Origin: Caprella mutica
Lineage: Eukaryota > Arthropoda > Malacostraca > Amphipoda > Caprellidae
Direction of reading: 5' to 3'
NCBI GenBank assembly: GCA_947561585.1
Contig: CANNZV010000118.1
Location: forward strand, 186,001 to 250,000
Length of the DNA stretch: 64,000 nt
Position numbers and translations under genes: made by a program. Positions 1 to 12,545 of this stretch are shown here, piece by piece (the first letter of the stretch is position 1; every line of letters begins with the position of its first letter). The notes beneath the pieces are model-generated. The model was not told where the DNA came from. It saw only the letters and a program-made list of their open reading frames with translations, and did not search any database.

Positions 1-119
1 ACACAAGAAAGAGAGAGAGAAAGAAACTTTGTGAATGATTGCTGTGTGACCGTTAAATGATTCAGTTTGTAGCGAACTTTACCTATAAAGAATAGGACTC
101 GAATGAAAATTTGAGATTA

Positions 120-234
120 TAGGGTAAGCTCCGAGTTATCGGACAGTTTCACATTTTTGGACTCCAATTAAAATAAAAGTTAAATATTATATAATTTTTA
201 TGTTGAACCAACCGATAACTCGGAACTTACTCTA
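120..234. mobile_element. Short palindromic MITE, Tc1/mariner-like
   Basis: The ends form imperfect inverted repeats of about 23 bp: TAGGGTAAGCTCCGAGTTAT on the left and the complement of a closely matching sequence ending CTTACTCTA on the right. The outermost TA fits a TA target site. The element is about 115 bp with no coding capacity. The mariner-like assignment rests only on the TA ends. Confidence 0.6.
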
Positions 235-285
235 GTATTTTTTAACGTTTATAGTTTATACCAAGAAAATGTTGAATGTACTCTG

Positions 286-837
286 CATAGTAAATAAAAA
301 GAAAGTATACTAAGTACAATATTGGAACATCCGAAAATACTACATAGACGTGACATCGATTAAAACGAGTGACGTCACACAAGTAATTTCCTAATAAAAA
401 TTGTGCTATTATTGAGTTAAATGTGCATTTTCATGGAAATTAACTTAAATAAAATATTGTTTTTATCACGTTTTACACTCTATTCACTAATAATTTTCAA
501 CTTAATAGTCATAATGGTCATTCAAGTGCTTCATTGTAAGTACAATAGGTTACTAGGTACCACCTTACATTTTACAAGTTTGCCAATAAGCCAACTTATA
601 AGTGCCAGCCTGGTATTAAATATATAAAAGTTATTTATATGTACTTGAAGCTAGCGAAACATATTGCTTATTGACATATTCTATCTATTTACTTGCTGCA
701 CCTATATAATTCTCATTTTGACATTACTTCATCTGATTTTGTGTGACGTCATTTGTTTACATAGTTTCTGAGGACCGGAATCAAGTTCACCGTCAATGAG
801 TTTGAAACTTAGTGTACTTTTCTATCTATTTACTATG
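286..837 (+). mobile_element. MITE-1, copy 1 (552 bp)
   Basis: Terminal inverted repeats of about 30 bp start CATAGTAAATA and end TATTTACTATG. The element is flanked by GTACTCTG (278-285) and GTACTGTG (838-845), an 8-bp duplication with one mismatch, so a hAT-like origin is possible. Its internal sequence reappears inverted at 6392-7043. The 68-residue reading frame at 421-627 lies inside this repeat and is not a convincing gene. Confidence 0.75.
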
Positions 838-987
838 GTACTGTGTACATTATATTGATTTAGTACTGCATAAACACAGTTACAGTACCGACATTAACAG
901 CTACTAATTATAATAAAGTTTTATTTTCAAATAATAATAAAATACCTATGGACGCTTCTATACTGCTTAAGTGTTATAATATATTTA

Positions 988-1484
988 GAGGTCCTCTCCA
1001 GGCTCCGGGGAAAAAATGAGTTTATAACATAATATTATAGAACTAAGGTCTACGATCATTATTCTGCAAACCGCATACAATTCGGTTCAGTATATATTCT
1101 ATTAATACTATGTGAGCAACAATCGAGCGAATCTCCAATCTGACGCTGAGAAAGAAGATTGTACACTCTTTGTTTTGATTTCAAATTCAGATTTTTAAAC
1201 AAACAATGCATTTTTGGCCTTAAACCTTTAAACTAATAATAAATAAATTTATTAAACCAAATACCTAGTTGACAATCAAAACAAATGGTGTACATTCTTC
1301 TTCTTCAGACTGAAAATTAGAAATTTGGAAGTAAAAAGGTTTTGTAGAGTTTGGATTATAAAAATCTTTAAAAGAATATAAAATTAAAAATATGCTATCA
1401 AATTTGATGGGGTTTGCAGTAAAATGATAAGAAACATTAGCCTCGTTGATTTAAGTAATAAAAAATTTTGCTTGGAGAGGACCT
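988..1484. mobile_element. Foldback MITE with arms of about 200 bp
   Basis: The left end AGGTCCTCTCCAGGC (989-1003) is complementary to GCTTGGAGAGGACCT (1470-1484). Inner matches include the AAGATTGTACACTCTTTG region near 1155 against the inverted ACAAATGGTGTACATTCTTC near 1285, and TCTGCAAACC against GGTTTGCAG. TTA at both outer junctions (985-987 and 1485-1487) is a candidate target duplication. That would suit a PIF/Harbinger-like MITE, but the class is not certain. Confidence 0.65.
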
Positions 1485-1487
1485 TTA

Positions 1488-2061
1488 AGCCTTCTTAGGT
1501 ACCTAGTTCACGCAATACAATTCTCAATATAGTTTATTTTGAATAACTTCTGGTTTGAAATATCTTATGTATTATGATAAGTTGATAACTGTATATGTAA
1601 TTTAAATATATAGTATAACTGTATACGGAAAATTATATAAATAAAATTTCATAATATATAGAATAAAACTTAAAAGAAAGTCAATTTCTGTCAATGAAAA
1701 GAGGTAATGTTAAATTATCATAAAAATTAAGCTCAAATATGGCATTACGTACTCCCGTTCACGCAGCAGGCTGAAATGTTGCCACCTCGACAGAGGGAAT
1801 TATAAAGAAAAGTCATTTAATTTTTTAATTTATAAATATTGATTGCTAAATATTTACTAATTCTTAACAATTATTAGCGGTGTTATAATTGTTTGAATGG
1901 ACTTTATTTGGTAAAAAATGATCATTAAATATCCGTCTAGTTTAGTGAAAGAAATATTACAAGACTCTTTAGAATGAAAATATGTAGGATGCTCTTATTT
2001 ATTGAATGCATATGGCATTGGCCAACCCGTACTATTTTTAGGAAACAACTTAATTATTATT
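1488..2061. other. AT-rich spacer
   Basis: No reading frame, repeat arm or RNA-like structure is supported here. The sequence is strongly AT-rich and looks like unconstrained intergenic DNA. Confidence 0.5.
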
Positions 2062-3814
2062 GGTTCTAGGTATATTCCATTCCGGTATATTCCACCACAG
2101 CTAGGTAAATTCCACCCCTGTGACAATGCTCATTAGTATGAAAATAAAGAATCAGAATTTTATTTCATATTGCCACTTTTTTATATGTTGCGAAGCTATG
2201 AAGAAATAACTCTGACTAAATGCTGGACAATATTCAGAGGTAGCTCAAGTTAATTGAATTTTTATCCTTATAGACGAAAATATTTATAATGTAAAAGATA
2301 TGGTGAACATGGAAATGCAGATATATGCTCTAACAACAATGGTTGAAAGAGGTGTGGAGGGGTTCAGCTGGCAGAGACAACCCATTCAATGTTTTCGCTT
2401 TTTGCGTAACCTGTGGAATCAGTGTGGATGTGTTACTCACAATTTGACGATTTGCAAATCTCGAGAATGTGCTGCGCGTTTTTTTGTTATATGTATATAT
2501 TTTTGTGGATATGTATTTGAGTTGCCATGTAATTGAAGTGAATTCCATCAGTCACTAGGTTATTTGATATAGTGTTATATCGAATAATCATGCATTTAAC
2601 GTTTTGCAGTATATGAATGTTTATATATGTTAATATGTATGATATCCGTAATTGATATTAAATATGCAATATTTATATTTACAAATTTGTGAAATATATT
2701 TACTCTATAACTATTAGTATTTGCAATTATATGAGAATAGATTTTAATTACAATGATTTAACTGTAAAAGACTTCCTGTGTGTCTATATATACCACGGCT
2801 ATCTTTTTAAACATATAAAACACTTATATATATAATAAACTGTTAAAGATATTAAATGATTTACAGAATTATTCATACGTATATTTGATTATATGGTAAA
2901 TAATAATTGAAAACATTCAATCTTATTTTCGTTAAACTTGCTAAAAAATATATAGGTATTCTCGTTTCTAATTAGAGAATGTGTTTTGATATGGGGTGGG
3001 GAGGACATTTTTTTAAATAAATCAAATTAAATGGACGTATTTAATTTCATTATTTAGATCCCCATCTAAATAGCATTAGTTTCTAGTTCCAACCCCTGTT
3101 AAAAGTAGGTACTTAGCCAGCATCGTAAAAATTTCATATATATAAAGTTAAAATAAAGTTTTCAATAGGAGAATTAAACAGGATGCATTAAATAGAACAT
3201 AATCAATTATTACTATTTCGTGTGAATTTGATAAGTAATATACCTAGGTTAGGATCGCTTAGGTTATCAGACAGCCAAAAATAAAAGTCATGAATGTTCT
3301 GATACAAACAAAATAACAAATGCTGACTTTACATTCAAATTACTTTAATTCTTCTCAATTTACGATGAGTCGAACTAAACTAACATAACTTAACCTTCTT
3401 TGAACTAAATTTTTTTTAATATGTATAGTTAAAGTTTTAAAGCATGAATTGAACCATTACTAACCGTTATTAAATTTATGACCGTTATTATAGGTTTAAG
3501 AAAATGGATATTGACTTATCGTGCACAAACGACGTCTTCAACTTAGCTGATTTTTTTTATAAAATAGGTATTTAGTGAATAGCAATGAACTTGTGAAATC
3601 CTAGCTTGTATAATGAAAGAATTAATTAATCAAACGATTATTTGTGAAATGTGCAATATGCAGAAAATATTTCTATACAGCATATGTCACCTAATTCTTA
3701 ACTGTAACTGCTGCATTTTTTGAGGGAATTTGAATTTAAAAAGAATATACGACGATATGTGGACTGTTGGTATATTTAAAAGATGCACCTCCCACAGGCC
3801 TGTAGGCTATAGGG

Positions 3815-4340
3815 CTGGCGACGTGCCATTATTCCGGCGCCCTAGTTGTCCAACACCCCACTATTCCTACGCCCCAATAGTCCGGCGCCCCAGTTGTCCA
3901 ACGCCTCACTATTCCGACGCCCCAAGTTACATCTTTCTGTGTTATTTCTCGTTTTATTTTTTGATTAAATAAAAAATATGATTAAATAGGTATACTCAAT
4001 TAATAACTAATCTAAATAATAAAATATTTTTTCATTTCTTTCATTTTTGAAATTTTATATTCCTCTTTTATTTTACTTTATTTCTAATATAGATTAGTAT
4101 TATGTAATCCCTCATTTGATTTTATAATTTAACGTAGTTTGTTATATCCGCTAGTTTGTTGTTCTGCACACTTCATAATTTTTTAATGCCCTGGAGGAGG
4201 GGGCGGCTTGCCCCCCTTTATACATATATTGTATGTTGAATCAGTAATAAACTACAAAAGTGTCGGACTAATGGGGTATCGAACTAGTGGGGCATCGAAC
4301 TAATGGGGCATCGAACTAGTGGGGCGTCGGCTAATGAATA
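3815..4340. mobile_element. Nested foldback element FB-B
   Basis: The left arm (3815-3926) is a tandem array of units resembling ATTCCGRCGCCCCAGTTGTC. The right arm (about 4258-4332) carries the inverted form, seen as repeated CGAACTAGTGGGGC and CGAACTAATGGGGC. The arms are separated by about 330 bp of AT-rich DNA. The layout is the same as FB-A but with a different sub-repeat, and the element lies within FB-A copy 1. The exact ends and target duplication are not resolved. Confidence 0.6.
4136..4192 (+). repeat. Dispersed repeat R1, partial copy
   Basis: The stretch GTTTGTTATATCCGCTAGTT and its downstream bases match 11878-11945 directly and 23840-23905 and 32848-32912 in inverse orientation. 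It lies between the two arms of FB-B. It is a short piece of a repeat of about 180 bp seen more fully at 11770-11960. Confidence 0.6.
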
Positions 4341-4924
4341 ATAATTCCTATAGAGCAATTTGCCTACCTTTTTCACTTATCAGAGTTTCAAGTTTAGTTG
4401 ATCAACTCGACATTATAGGTTTAATAGAAATTATAAAATGCAATTAATGATTGTACTGTTCAATTGCAAAACCGTTATCGGATTACATAGTTTTTGATCC
4501 GTCAAGTAATAATATATCAATAACACATAGCAATTTAATGTATTTTTAAGTTTTAAAAATCCACAAAACCAGTTCAACTTTCAGATCTTGTTGCCCTATA
4601 TGACATCATCTTACAGTTAATATCGCTGTTTTGTTAGTGATAGTGAAGATAATCTTGTGAATGAAAAGTAACTTGTTACCTCAACTGATAAAGGGCGTTC
4701 ATACAACCTTTCTTTCTGCTGTTCTATAGCATGTGTAGTGAAAAATAAATAGCTTGTGATTGGCCAAAAATAATTTATTTATTACAATCAAAATGAAAGT
4801 TACCTAGTATTATATAAAATATTGATAAATGATTAATAATAATAACAACCGAATTTAACCCGTAAAGTGGGTTGGAACTTACCGGATATTCTGCAATATA
4901 CCGGGTTGAAATATACCGGTCACC

Positions 4925-6391
4925 AAATTATTAATAGTATCAAACATACAATAAAATAATATTTGTAACAGATCTCTGAATTATTTGATTGAGTTAGCTG
5001 AATAGAACAAGTTCTACTTCAAGAAGCAGATTGTGGGTAGCACGTGGTTTTGTAGTGATCTGTAATCACTAGCTTAATTAATTATTCTCACAATAAAATT
5101 ACATCAATACTTTATGTAAATGTTATATTAATTCATTGTATTTCAATCTATAAATTGAAGTTTTCATTGTTAAATTTAGATTTTCTTTGTCTTTAACAAT
5201 ATCAATTTTACGATTTTCTTATGTGTCTGTAGTAAGTAATATTAAGCAACCTGAACAATAGAGTGTAATGGTCAGGAAACATGTTTATACTTTTGTTTCT
5301 TATTCACAAACATTCGAAGTCAACTCAGAGAATTAGTAAGCTATAAGCGACTTTATAATCATAAATGGCTTAGTAAATTCTCAATATTTCATATATATCG
5401 ATCGAACTTGTTTTCAAAATAAGTAGAAACACATTAAAGCTATGAGAAAAAAAATCAACCTATGTACCTTATAAATTCTCCAATAGTAAACAAAACTGGT
5501 GAACTCTTGTACCATTACATATTCGTCCTATGAGTCACTGTTTATTTGGTCACTAAATAAAGACCTACTTCTAGAGTTCGAATCTCATTTCTTTCAACAC
5601 ACTACTTCGTGCAACATCAAGCCAGTATATTGGTAAGTTACAGTGACTTGTAATACCTTACTTAGGTGTTTGATATATTATATGTGTTCTCAGGTATTTA
5701 CTATATGTTATGTCTATTGCTTTGTAAAGTTCATATTTATATTTACTGTATATACTTCAACTCACACACTCACTCACTCCGACATCCTATTCCTACTCTT
5801 ACACACACAAAATTATTATAACTTCTGTAAACTTTTTATTCTCGTGAATATAATTAATCTAGTTACTCAATTTTATTCCACCTACCCCTTTTAATATCAA
5901 TTGAAACTAAACTATTTTAACACCAACTGATACCACTTCGCAAAAGTATAAATTAACCCTTTATTCCCTAAATCAATTCGAGCGTGAAAAAACGACAATT
6001 TTTGTGATATTCTTGTAATATATGGTTTAAAGAAAACTTATTAAACAATAAAAAAAAACTGAGTGAAAAAAATTCACAATTGTGCCTAACTAATTTAATA
6101 TAAGCGTACACATGCACTCCAATATATGAAAGAGTACACATGTGTGTGTTTATCCAAGTCATTTATAAGGAAAATATCTGCAAAAAACCTCCCCACATAC
6201 ATTTGAAAAGGGACATATCCCAGTAAACATAGTCTTGTCAATCATATTTCTAAATGATACCACGTACTCTTCACTTCGATGTCGAAAGAGTTACAAAATA
6301 GATCCCTATGCATCCTTAAGATTCATTTTATAATAGCACTTCAACACTTAAATGAGCAAGCTAAATGAAAGCATTAAGCAATGGAATAGAC
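4925..6391. other. AT-rich spacer without supported gene
   Basis: Two small reading frames (5643-5894 and, on the other strand, 5968-6162) have low-complexity, hydrophobic translations and no recognisable motif. I see no repeat arms longer than about 20 bp in this stretch. Confidence 0.5.
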
Positions 6392-7043
6392 CATAGTAAA
6401 TAGATAGAAAAGTACACTAAGTTTCAAATTCATTGACGGTGAACTTGATTCCGGTCTTCAGAAACTATGTAAACAAATGACGTCACACAAAATCAGATGA
6501 AGTAATATCAAAATGAGAATTATATAGGTGCAGCAAGTAAATAGATAGAATATGTCAATAAGCAATATGTTTCGTTAGCTTCAAGTACATATAAATAACT
6601 TTTATATAGTTAATACCAGGTACCTTATAGTAAGTAGTAACCTAATGTATTTACATTGAAGCACTTACCTAACTTATAAACCTGATTGCATATAGTAAAA
6701 TGTTATTTGATGCACAATTTGATGAATGACATTTTCAAAAAAATTCTTATTTAATCAAATAAATGCAAATGTGTCTTAGATCCTTCAGTCACCTTTACTC
6801 TACTGCAGATTTTGAAGGCTATTAAGTTGAAAATTATTAGTGAATAGAGTGTGAAACGTGATAAAAACAATATTTTATTTAAGTTAATTTCCATGGAAAT
6901 GCACATTTAACTCAATAATAGCACAATTTTTTGGGGGGAAATAACTATATGTGACGTTACTCGTTTTAGTCGATGTCACGTCCGTGTAGTATTTTCGGAT
7001 GTTCCAACATTGTACTTAGTATACTTTCCATTTATTTACTATG
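6392..7043 (-). mobile_element. MITE-1, copy 2 (652 bp), inverted
   Basis: This is the reverse complement of 286-837 with about 100 extra bases. The ends are CATAGTAAATAGATAG and TTATTTACTATG. Flanking octamers GAATAGAC (6384-6391) and GATTAGAG (7044-7051) agree at six of eight positions, weak support for an 8-bp target duplication. Together the two copies form an inverted pair about 5.5 kb apart. Confidence 0.72.
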
Positions 7044-7051
7044 GATTAGAG

Positions 7052-7072
7052 CAGTGGTTCCCAAACTCTCAT
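7052..7072 (+). repeat. Solitary hAT-like terminus
   Basis: CAGTGGTTCCCAAACTCTC begins directly after GATTAGAG. CAGTGGTTCCCAAACT is a typical outer end of insect hAT elements. No matching GGGAACCACTG end was found nearby, so this is probably a remnant. Confidence 0.4.
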
Positions 7073-7330
7073 TTCTCACGAACCTAAACTGAAAATTACT
7101 AAATAACCACCGACCACCTTTCATATCTGTACCATAAGAGTGTCTTTACTTCAGAAAATGAATATAAATTGATAAATATAAGGGTTAGTGCATTATTATG
7201 CAATTATGGAAAGTATATCAAAAGTTGTAACAATTCAAAATAATTATATATTTCAATATTGTGCAATAGTGGATAGAAAATTCACAACAAATTATAAATA
7301 ATTCGGATCCTTTCCGTAACTAGTTAGTAA

Positions 7331-8760
7331 CATACCGAACTACCTACCTAAGCAAACTATATACCGAACTACCAACTTAAGCAAACTACATACCGAACTA
7401 CCTACCTAAGCAAACTACACACCGAACTACCTACCTAAGCAAACTACATACCGAACTACCTACCTAAGCAAACTACACACCGAACTACCTACCTAAGCAA
7501 ACTACACACCGAACTACCTACCTAAGCAAGCTACACACCGAACTACCTACCTAAGCAAACTACATACCGAATTACCTACCTAAGCAAACTGCATACCGAA
7601 CTACCTATCTAAGAAAACTACATACCGAACTACCTATCTATGCAAACTACATACCGAACTACCTACCTAAGCAAGCCTACCAAAGCAAACTACATACCAA
7701 ACTACCTACCTAAGCAAACTACATACCGGATTACCTTGTAACTACCTACCTGAGCAAACTACCTACCTAAGAAAACTACATACAGAACTACCTACCTAAG
7801 CAAACTACATACCGAACTACCAACCTAAGCAAACTACATACCGAACTACCTACCTAAGCAAACTACACACCGAACTACCTACCTAAGCAAACTACACACC
7901 GAACTACCTACCTAAGCAAACTACACACCGAACTACCTACCTAAGCAAACTACATACCGAACTACCTACCTAAGCAAACTTCATACCGAACTACCTATCT
8001 AAGAAAACTACATACCGAACTACCTAGTAACTACCTATCTATGCAAACTAAATACCGAACTTCCTACCTAAGCAAACTACATACTTAACTACCTACCTAA
8101 GCAAACTACATACCAAACTACCTACCTAAGCAAACTACATACCAAACTCCCTACCTAAGCAAACTATATACCAAATTACCTACCTAAGCAAACTACACAC
8201 CGAACTATCTACCTAAGCAAACTACATACCGAACTACCTACCTAAGCAAACTGCATACCGAACTACCTAGTAACTACCTATCTATGCAAACTACATACAA
8301 AACTACCTACCTAAGTAAACTACATGCCGAATTACCTACCTGAGCAAACTATATACCGAACCACCTACTTAAGCAAACTACATACAGAACTACCTACCTA
8401 AGCAAACTACATACAGAACTACCTACCTTAACAAACTACATGCCGAACTACCTAGTAACTACCTATCTATGCAAACTACCTACCTAAGCCAACTTCATAC
8501 TTAACTACCTTCCTAAGCAAACTACATACTTAACTGTCTACCTTTACAAACTACATTCCGAACTGCCTACCTAAGCAAACTACATATCGAACTACCTACC
8601 TAAGCAAACTACATACTTAACTGTCTACCTTTACAAACTACATACCGAACTGCCTACCTAAGCAAACTACATACCGAACTGCCTACCTAAGCAAACTACT
8701 TACTTAACTGCCTACCTATGGATGCAAACTACTTACCGAACTAATTACCTATCTAAGGAA
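7331..8760. repeat. 29-bp satellite array (about 49 units)
   Basis: The unit is ACCGAACTACCTACCTAAGC followed by AAACTACAT, 29 bp in all, repeated about 49 times with point variants (ACATACCG or ACACACCG) and some truncated or inserted units such as TAGTAACTACC. Units in the middle are the most uniform and those near the right edge (8480-8760) are more diverged, as expected when unequal exchange homogenises the centre. No reading frame is maintained. Confidence 0.95.
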
Positions 8761-9180
8761 GTATGGGAAGTTGAACGCGGGGATCGAACGACGGGTTTAA
8801 AACACGATTATCTGAAAAGAAAATTCTACATATTATATCTAGTAATTATAACGTATTATGCACTATTAAGTTCAACTGTTAAATAAACAATCTGGGACTA
8901 TTATTCCTTATTCGAAATTTCATTTAAGCTAGATAGGTGGTAAGGACAGTTCCACATATTTGATCATAAAGAATAAAGTATGTTTATATAATCAGACACT
9001 CAGACTACGAGGGGTTATCAATCTATTGTTTTTAATGCATGTACAACTTATTAAAATTGAAGTTAAACAATTATATATTCATTACTTTAGTTTATAATTT
9101 AATAAAATCAAACGAACAGTGGTTTAAACTTTGAATGATGATAAAAAAGTCCTCATTCGGTTATTAGTCCCATTCATTGA

Positions 9181-9345
9181 TGACGTCAAGAAAATAGGAT
9201 CCATGACGTCGCAAGAACCGAGCGCTGATTGGCGCAGCTGCACAGAAAGGATGGGCGGGGCATCGTTGCGTCTATTCCACATTGCACTATTCATCTTGCG
9301 ACTATTTGAAGTTGAGCTATTTTCATTGCGCGTATACGTTTGCGC
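9181..9345 (+). promoter_or_regulatory. Promoter-like GC-rich island
   Basis: In a local GC peak there is a full CRE palindrome TGACGTCA (9181-9188), a second TGACGTCG (9204-9211), an inverted CCAAT box ATTGG (9228-9232) and a GC box GGGCGGGG (9253-9260), then several GCG-containing words up to 9345. Such clustering is usual in metazoan proximal promoters. No downstream coding exon could be recognised, and the short frame 9131-9349 spanning the same bases is not convincing as a gene. The word CGCTGATTGGC recurs at 20803-20813. Confidence 0.3.
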
Positions 9346-10625
9346 TTAAAATTATATCGTTAGTTGTGTGTTTGTGAATTAGTTGTTTTCTTAATACATT
9401 GTTTGTAGTTATGAGTTTCTCAATTATTCTACCTCATTTCATACGTTCTTCAATTATTGTATCTTATTTTTGTATCGCCTTTTGAATGTTTGTATATTAA
9501 ATTACTCATAAATTGTAATTTTGGAAATAAAGTTTTTATAATTAATTTATTGCATATTCATATACCTTGAATTATAATACCAGTTATTATTTTTCTCGTT
9601 TTTATGAGTTTCTCTAATTATGCGTTTCTTAATTATTTTTCAAGTAATTGGTGGTTTTTGAATTATATTATTTGGTATTACACTGTTTTAAATTAAAATA
9701 TTGGAATTTAGTAGTTTCCATTTTAGTTTTTCATAATTATTTTATTAGTTATTGAGCCCTCCCGAAATTTTGTCATTTTTGGAGAGAGCTGAAGAGACAA
9801 ATCAACTAACAAAATCCATATCATTCAAATGCGCAACAATTGGATGATATGATATTAAATATTAATAAAAAAGTATTTTTCCAATTAAAACAAAACAATT
9901 ATTGAATGCATAAACTAAAATAATCTGTATCATTCGAACGTGCAGAAATAGATTGATGCTTGATGGTTACCCATGTTTTAATGTATGGTATGGACAAAGT
10001 CGCCAGTATATTGGCGACTTTTGAAGGGTAATATAAGTTGGAAAACCTGTAAATAACTAGTGAATCACTCCTAAAATCGTCTAAGAGATATACATGCATG
10101 AGGCATGAAGCATAAGGATGTTTCCAAGTGTAAAATCTTCACTAGGAAGCCAAATTTCTCCTTCAAAGTTCCTTAAATGTGGCGACCTGGATCCATTTTC
10201 TCACTAAACTGGCGACTTTCCTGCCACACTTTAAAATATGGGTGGTTGCACTATCGACTGATGGCTGCGCTGCGCAAACTATTGATGATTGATCAATAGA
10301 TTACGCAGCAAAATTGGTCAATATCGCAGATCATTCAGACGCGCGTGACATATCCATATATTTTTTATATAATAGTTTATCCATGAGACAGAACACAGAA
10401 CCAGAAGTGTTTATCTCCTAAATAAAAATTAAAAAATGTTTCAGTCCTCTGTGAGACTGAGACACTGTGCTTAGTGAAGTGTTATTTGACATTTGCTTGG
10501 TAGTTTCATTACTCATAAGTAGCACATTATTATTGTGGATAATTCCTTATAATAGTCATTACTTATAAATTTATTTATAGTCTAAGTATAGGTTATATTA
10601 AGAAATTTAAACATTATTTTAGAGT
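9346..10625. other. AT-rich stretch with two hairpins
   Basis: No gene is supported. A perfect 24-base palindrome, AAGTCGCCAGTATATTGGCG plus ACTT, lies at 9997-10020. A longer imperfect hairpin at about 10268-10310 pairs CTGCGCAAACTATTGAT with ATCAATAGATTACGCAG. Both may be remnants of small palindromic MITEs. Confidence 0.5.
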
Positions 10626-11597
10626 AGGGTAAGATGGGAGAATTTGGTAAAAGACTTTATTTTTATTTTTTAAAGAACCTAATTTCGAAAAGTTACCATC
10701 CATCGTCCGATTGTTACCTCATTGGTATCAAATGAAAGAGGACATTTGAGAGTATTAGAAAGTGACCCCAGACTGCACAAACTGGTTCTGTTTTTCTCAG
10801 TTCCATATGAAAGTATTCACTTGAGAGCATTATTTATTTATAAGCTGTAATGCTAAATAAATTTCCTCAAAATGATAGAGTTTTTTATAACATAAGACTC
10901 TGACAGAGAAAAAACAATGAAAATATTGAAAAAAATTTGATACATTGTTCTGATCCAATTATTTCTATGTACTATCATTAACAGTTTGAGGACTCCTTTA
11001 AAGAATCTCATATAACATCTTTTGACAACTTATGTGTCATTTAAAATTAAACAATGAGGTTGTATCAAATTATCCCAAAGGTAGGGTAATTTCATACTTA
11101 ATATTTTTATTTTTCAAATTACCACCACGGATGTATGGAATAACATATTGACTAAAATTATTACATGAATCGATAGCCAAGAGGCTGAATGTGATGAATA
11201 AAAATAAAAATTGTGAAACATTTGTTAATAAGTTTATAATTAAGCAAAAACCTCAATTTGTATCAAATTATCCCGTCTTATCCAACACTAAAACAGTTAA
11301 ACCCACTGCATTTTTCCAAAAGCTAAAAAAATCCACCCATATATTTCCAATTTAGCCACTGAAAATTAATGACAAGATAATGTAGGAATAACTGAATAAA
11401 TAGCTAACATTCCACCAACTTTGCTAGAATATCTTTTTCAAAGGGTGAAAAAAGGGGTTTCAAAACAGTTTTATTTAAGTTTTAAACTTGCCGAGTTGCC
11501 AATAAAATGGCAAGAAACTCATTCGAGAAAGAACAGACGGACCATTAGAACAGTTTACCAGTTTATTTTGTATCAAATTACCCTGTCTTACTCTTGA
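10626..11597. mobile_element. GGGTAAGATGGG-type MITE (mariner-like)
   Basis: The left end GAGTAGGGTAAGATGGGAG and the right end, read on the other strand as GAGTAAGACAGGGTAATTTG, are inverted repeats. The words ATCAAATTATCCC and ATCAAATTACCCTGTCTTA recur internally at 11065-11080, 11262-11283 and 11573-11590. Terminal GGGTAAGA words of this kind are common in small insect mariner relatives. The right part (11288-11562) is also one arm of a larger inverted repeat. Confidence 0.5.
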
Positions 11598-11769
11598 GTA
11601 CTGAGAAGGTATGTTAAATTCTATTGTTTTCTATTAATAATAATGCATCAGTGGCTGCCGCATTACCTGCATTAGTTCACCTAGTAGACACTAAGGTAGT
11701 AGCCAGTAGATTAATTAACTAAATTAAGTTAATTAGCTACACTCCTTCCCTTTGTTACCAACTTTGGCA

Positions 11770-11960
11770 ACAGTATCTAAAAGCTGAGTGAAGCACCACA
11801 TTATGGCACACTATAATACAGCGCACCACTGTACAGTTGTACTTTCTTTTAATGGTCTCAACGTAAATGGCTGTTATATAGTTTGTTGTATCCGCTAGTT
11901 TGTTGTACTGTACTGTACACTTCATGATTGTTTAATGACCTAGCAGCCGGCAGGTCATTG
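11770..11960 (+). repeat. Dispersed repeat R1, longest copy
   Basis: GGCAACAGTATCTAAAAGCT through TTGTATCCGCTAGTTTGTTG to CATTG matches the reverse complement of 23835-23965 and 32840-32965 over about 180 bp, with a partial match at 4136-4192. This copy has an extra stretch of about 40 bp near 11805-11850. The end TTTAATGACCTAGCAGCCGG matches the TTTAATGACCTGGCAGGAG form in the other copies. No coding potential was seen. Confidence 0.65.
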
Positions 11961-12036
11961 TTAAATAACTCACTGTAACAGTGAGTTACAGTTAAATGCA
12001 GTCTCTAGTCTGGATAACTCACATGTCAGACAGTAA

Positions 12037-12545
12037 TCACAGACTGCCTAGCCAAATAAAATAGTATGGCTCATAAACTCTCCCTTTGTCTCTCCAGCTC
12101 TCTCCAAAAATCACAAAAATTTTCTCCAAATTTATCAAGTTATCATAAATTCTCTCCAAAATAACATTGTAGCATAGGATGAAGTTACATATTTCTTGTA
12201 ATTCGCAATTTAAGCTCGAAGTGCTCAAAATAACTGTCAAAAACTCACCATTATAATGTTGAGTTTGGACATGCTTTATTACCTATTACCTTACTCTTTT
12301 ACTTGCCAATATATTGGTGAGTTTGTGATAGTAAATCTTAAAGTCTAAGCCTTTAAATTGAATTTGAAGAAAGATAGCTCATCTTCTGATTTTTCTCTTA
12401 TGCTGCCATGTTATTTTGGAAAGAATTTATAAACATTTTGGAGAGAAATTGGGCTCCATTTGGAGAGAGATGGACTTGGTTAGAGAGACAAATGGAGTTA
12501 TGGAGAGTTTATTAACCACACTGTTTTACTTTGCTGAGACTGCAC
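12037..12545. mobile_element. Foldback repeat, CTCTCCAAA family
   Basis: The left arm 12037-12180, containing repeated CTCTCCAAA words, is inverted at 12405-12545 with GGAGAGA words. The ends are GCCAAATAAAATAGTATGG and the complement of CTGTTTTACTTTGCTGA. A third copy of one arm lies at 12936-13140 in direct orientation, beginning GCCAAGTAAAATAGTATGAC. The element sits inside the larger inverted repeat 11288-12838. Confidence 0.6.

Larger units (their letters stand above)
2062..4924 (-). mobile_element. Foldback element FB-A, copy 1
   Basis: The left end GGTTCTAGGTATATTCC is followed by tandem GGTATATTCCACC-like units (2062-2112). The right end has the inverted form of these units and stops at CCGGTCACC (4868-4924). 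About 260 bp next to the right end (4600-4860) is homologous to 26860-27125 and, inverted, to 50045-50390, which ties three copies into one family. AATTATTA lies on both sides and may be the target duplication, but the flanks are too AT-rich to be sure. A second foldback is nested inside (3815-4340). No transposase is visible. Architecture suggests an FB/MULE-like non-autonomous element; this is inference. Confidence 0.65.

Noticed and set aside
2260..2300. Bacterial-type promoters and ribosome-binding sites in AT-rich stretches
   Set aside because: TATAAT-like words are expected by chance at this composition, and the genome is eukaryotic.
2300..2536. Possible gag-type zinc knuckle (QPIQCFRFLRNLWNQCGC...)
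   Set aside because: Cysteine spacing only loosely fits a CCHC pattern, no neighbouring retroelement motif is present, and an equally long frame exists on the other strand.
7331..8760. CRISPR-like reading of the regular 29-bp array
   Set aside because: There are no unique spacers; the units abut directly. It is a satellite, and all other evidence points to a eukaryotic genome.
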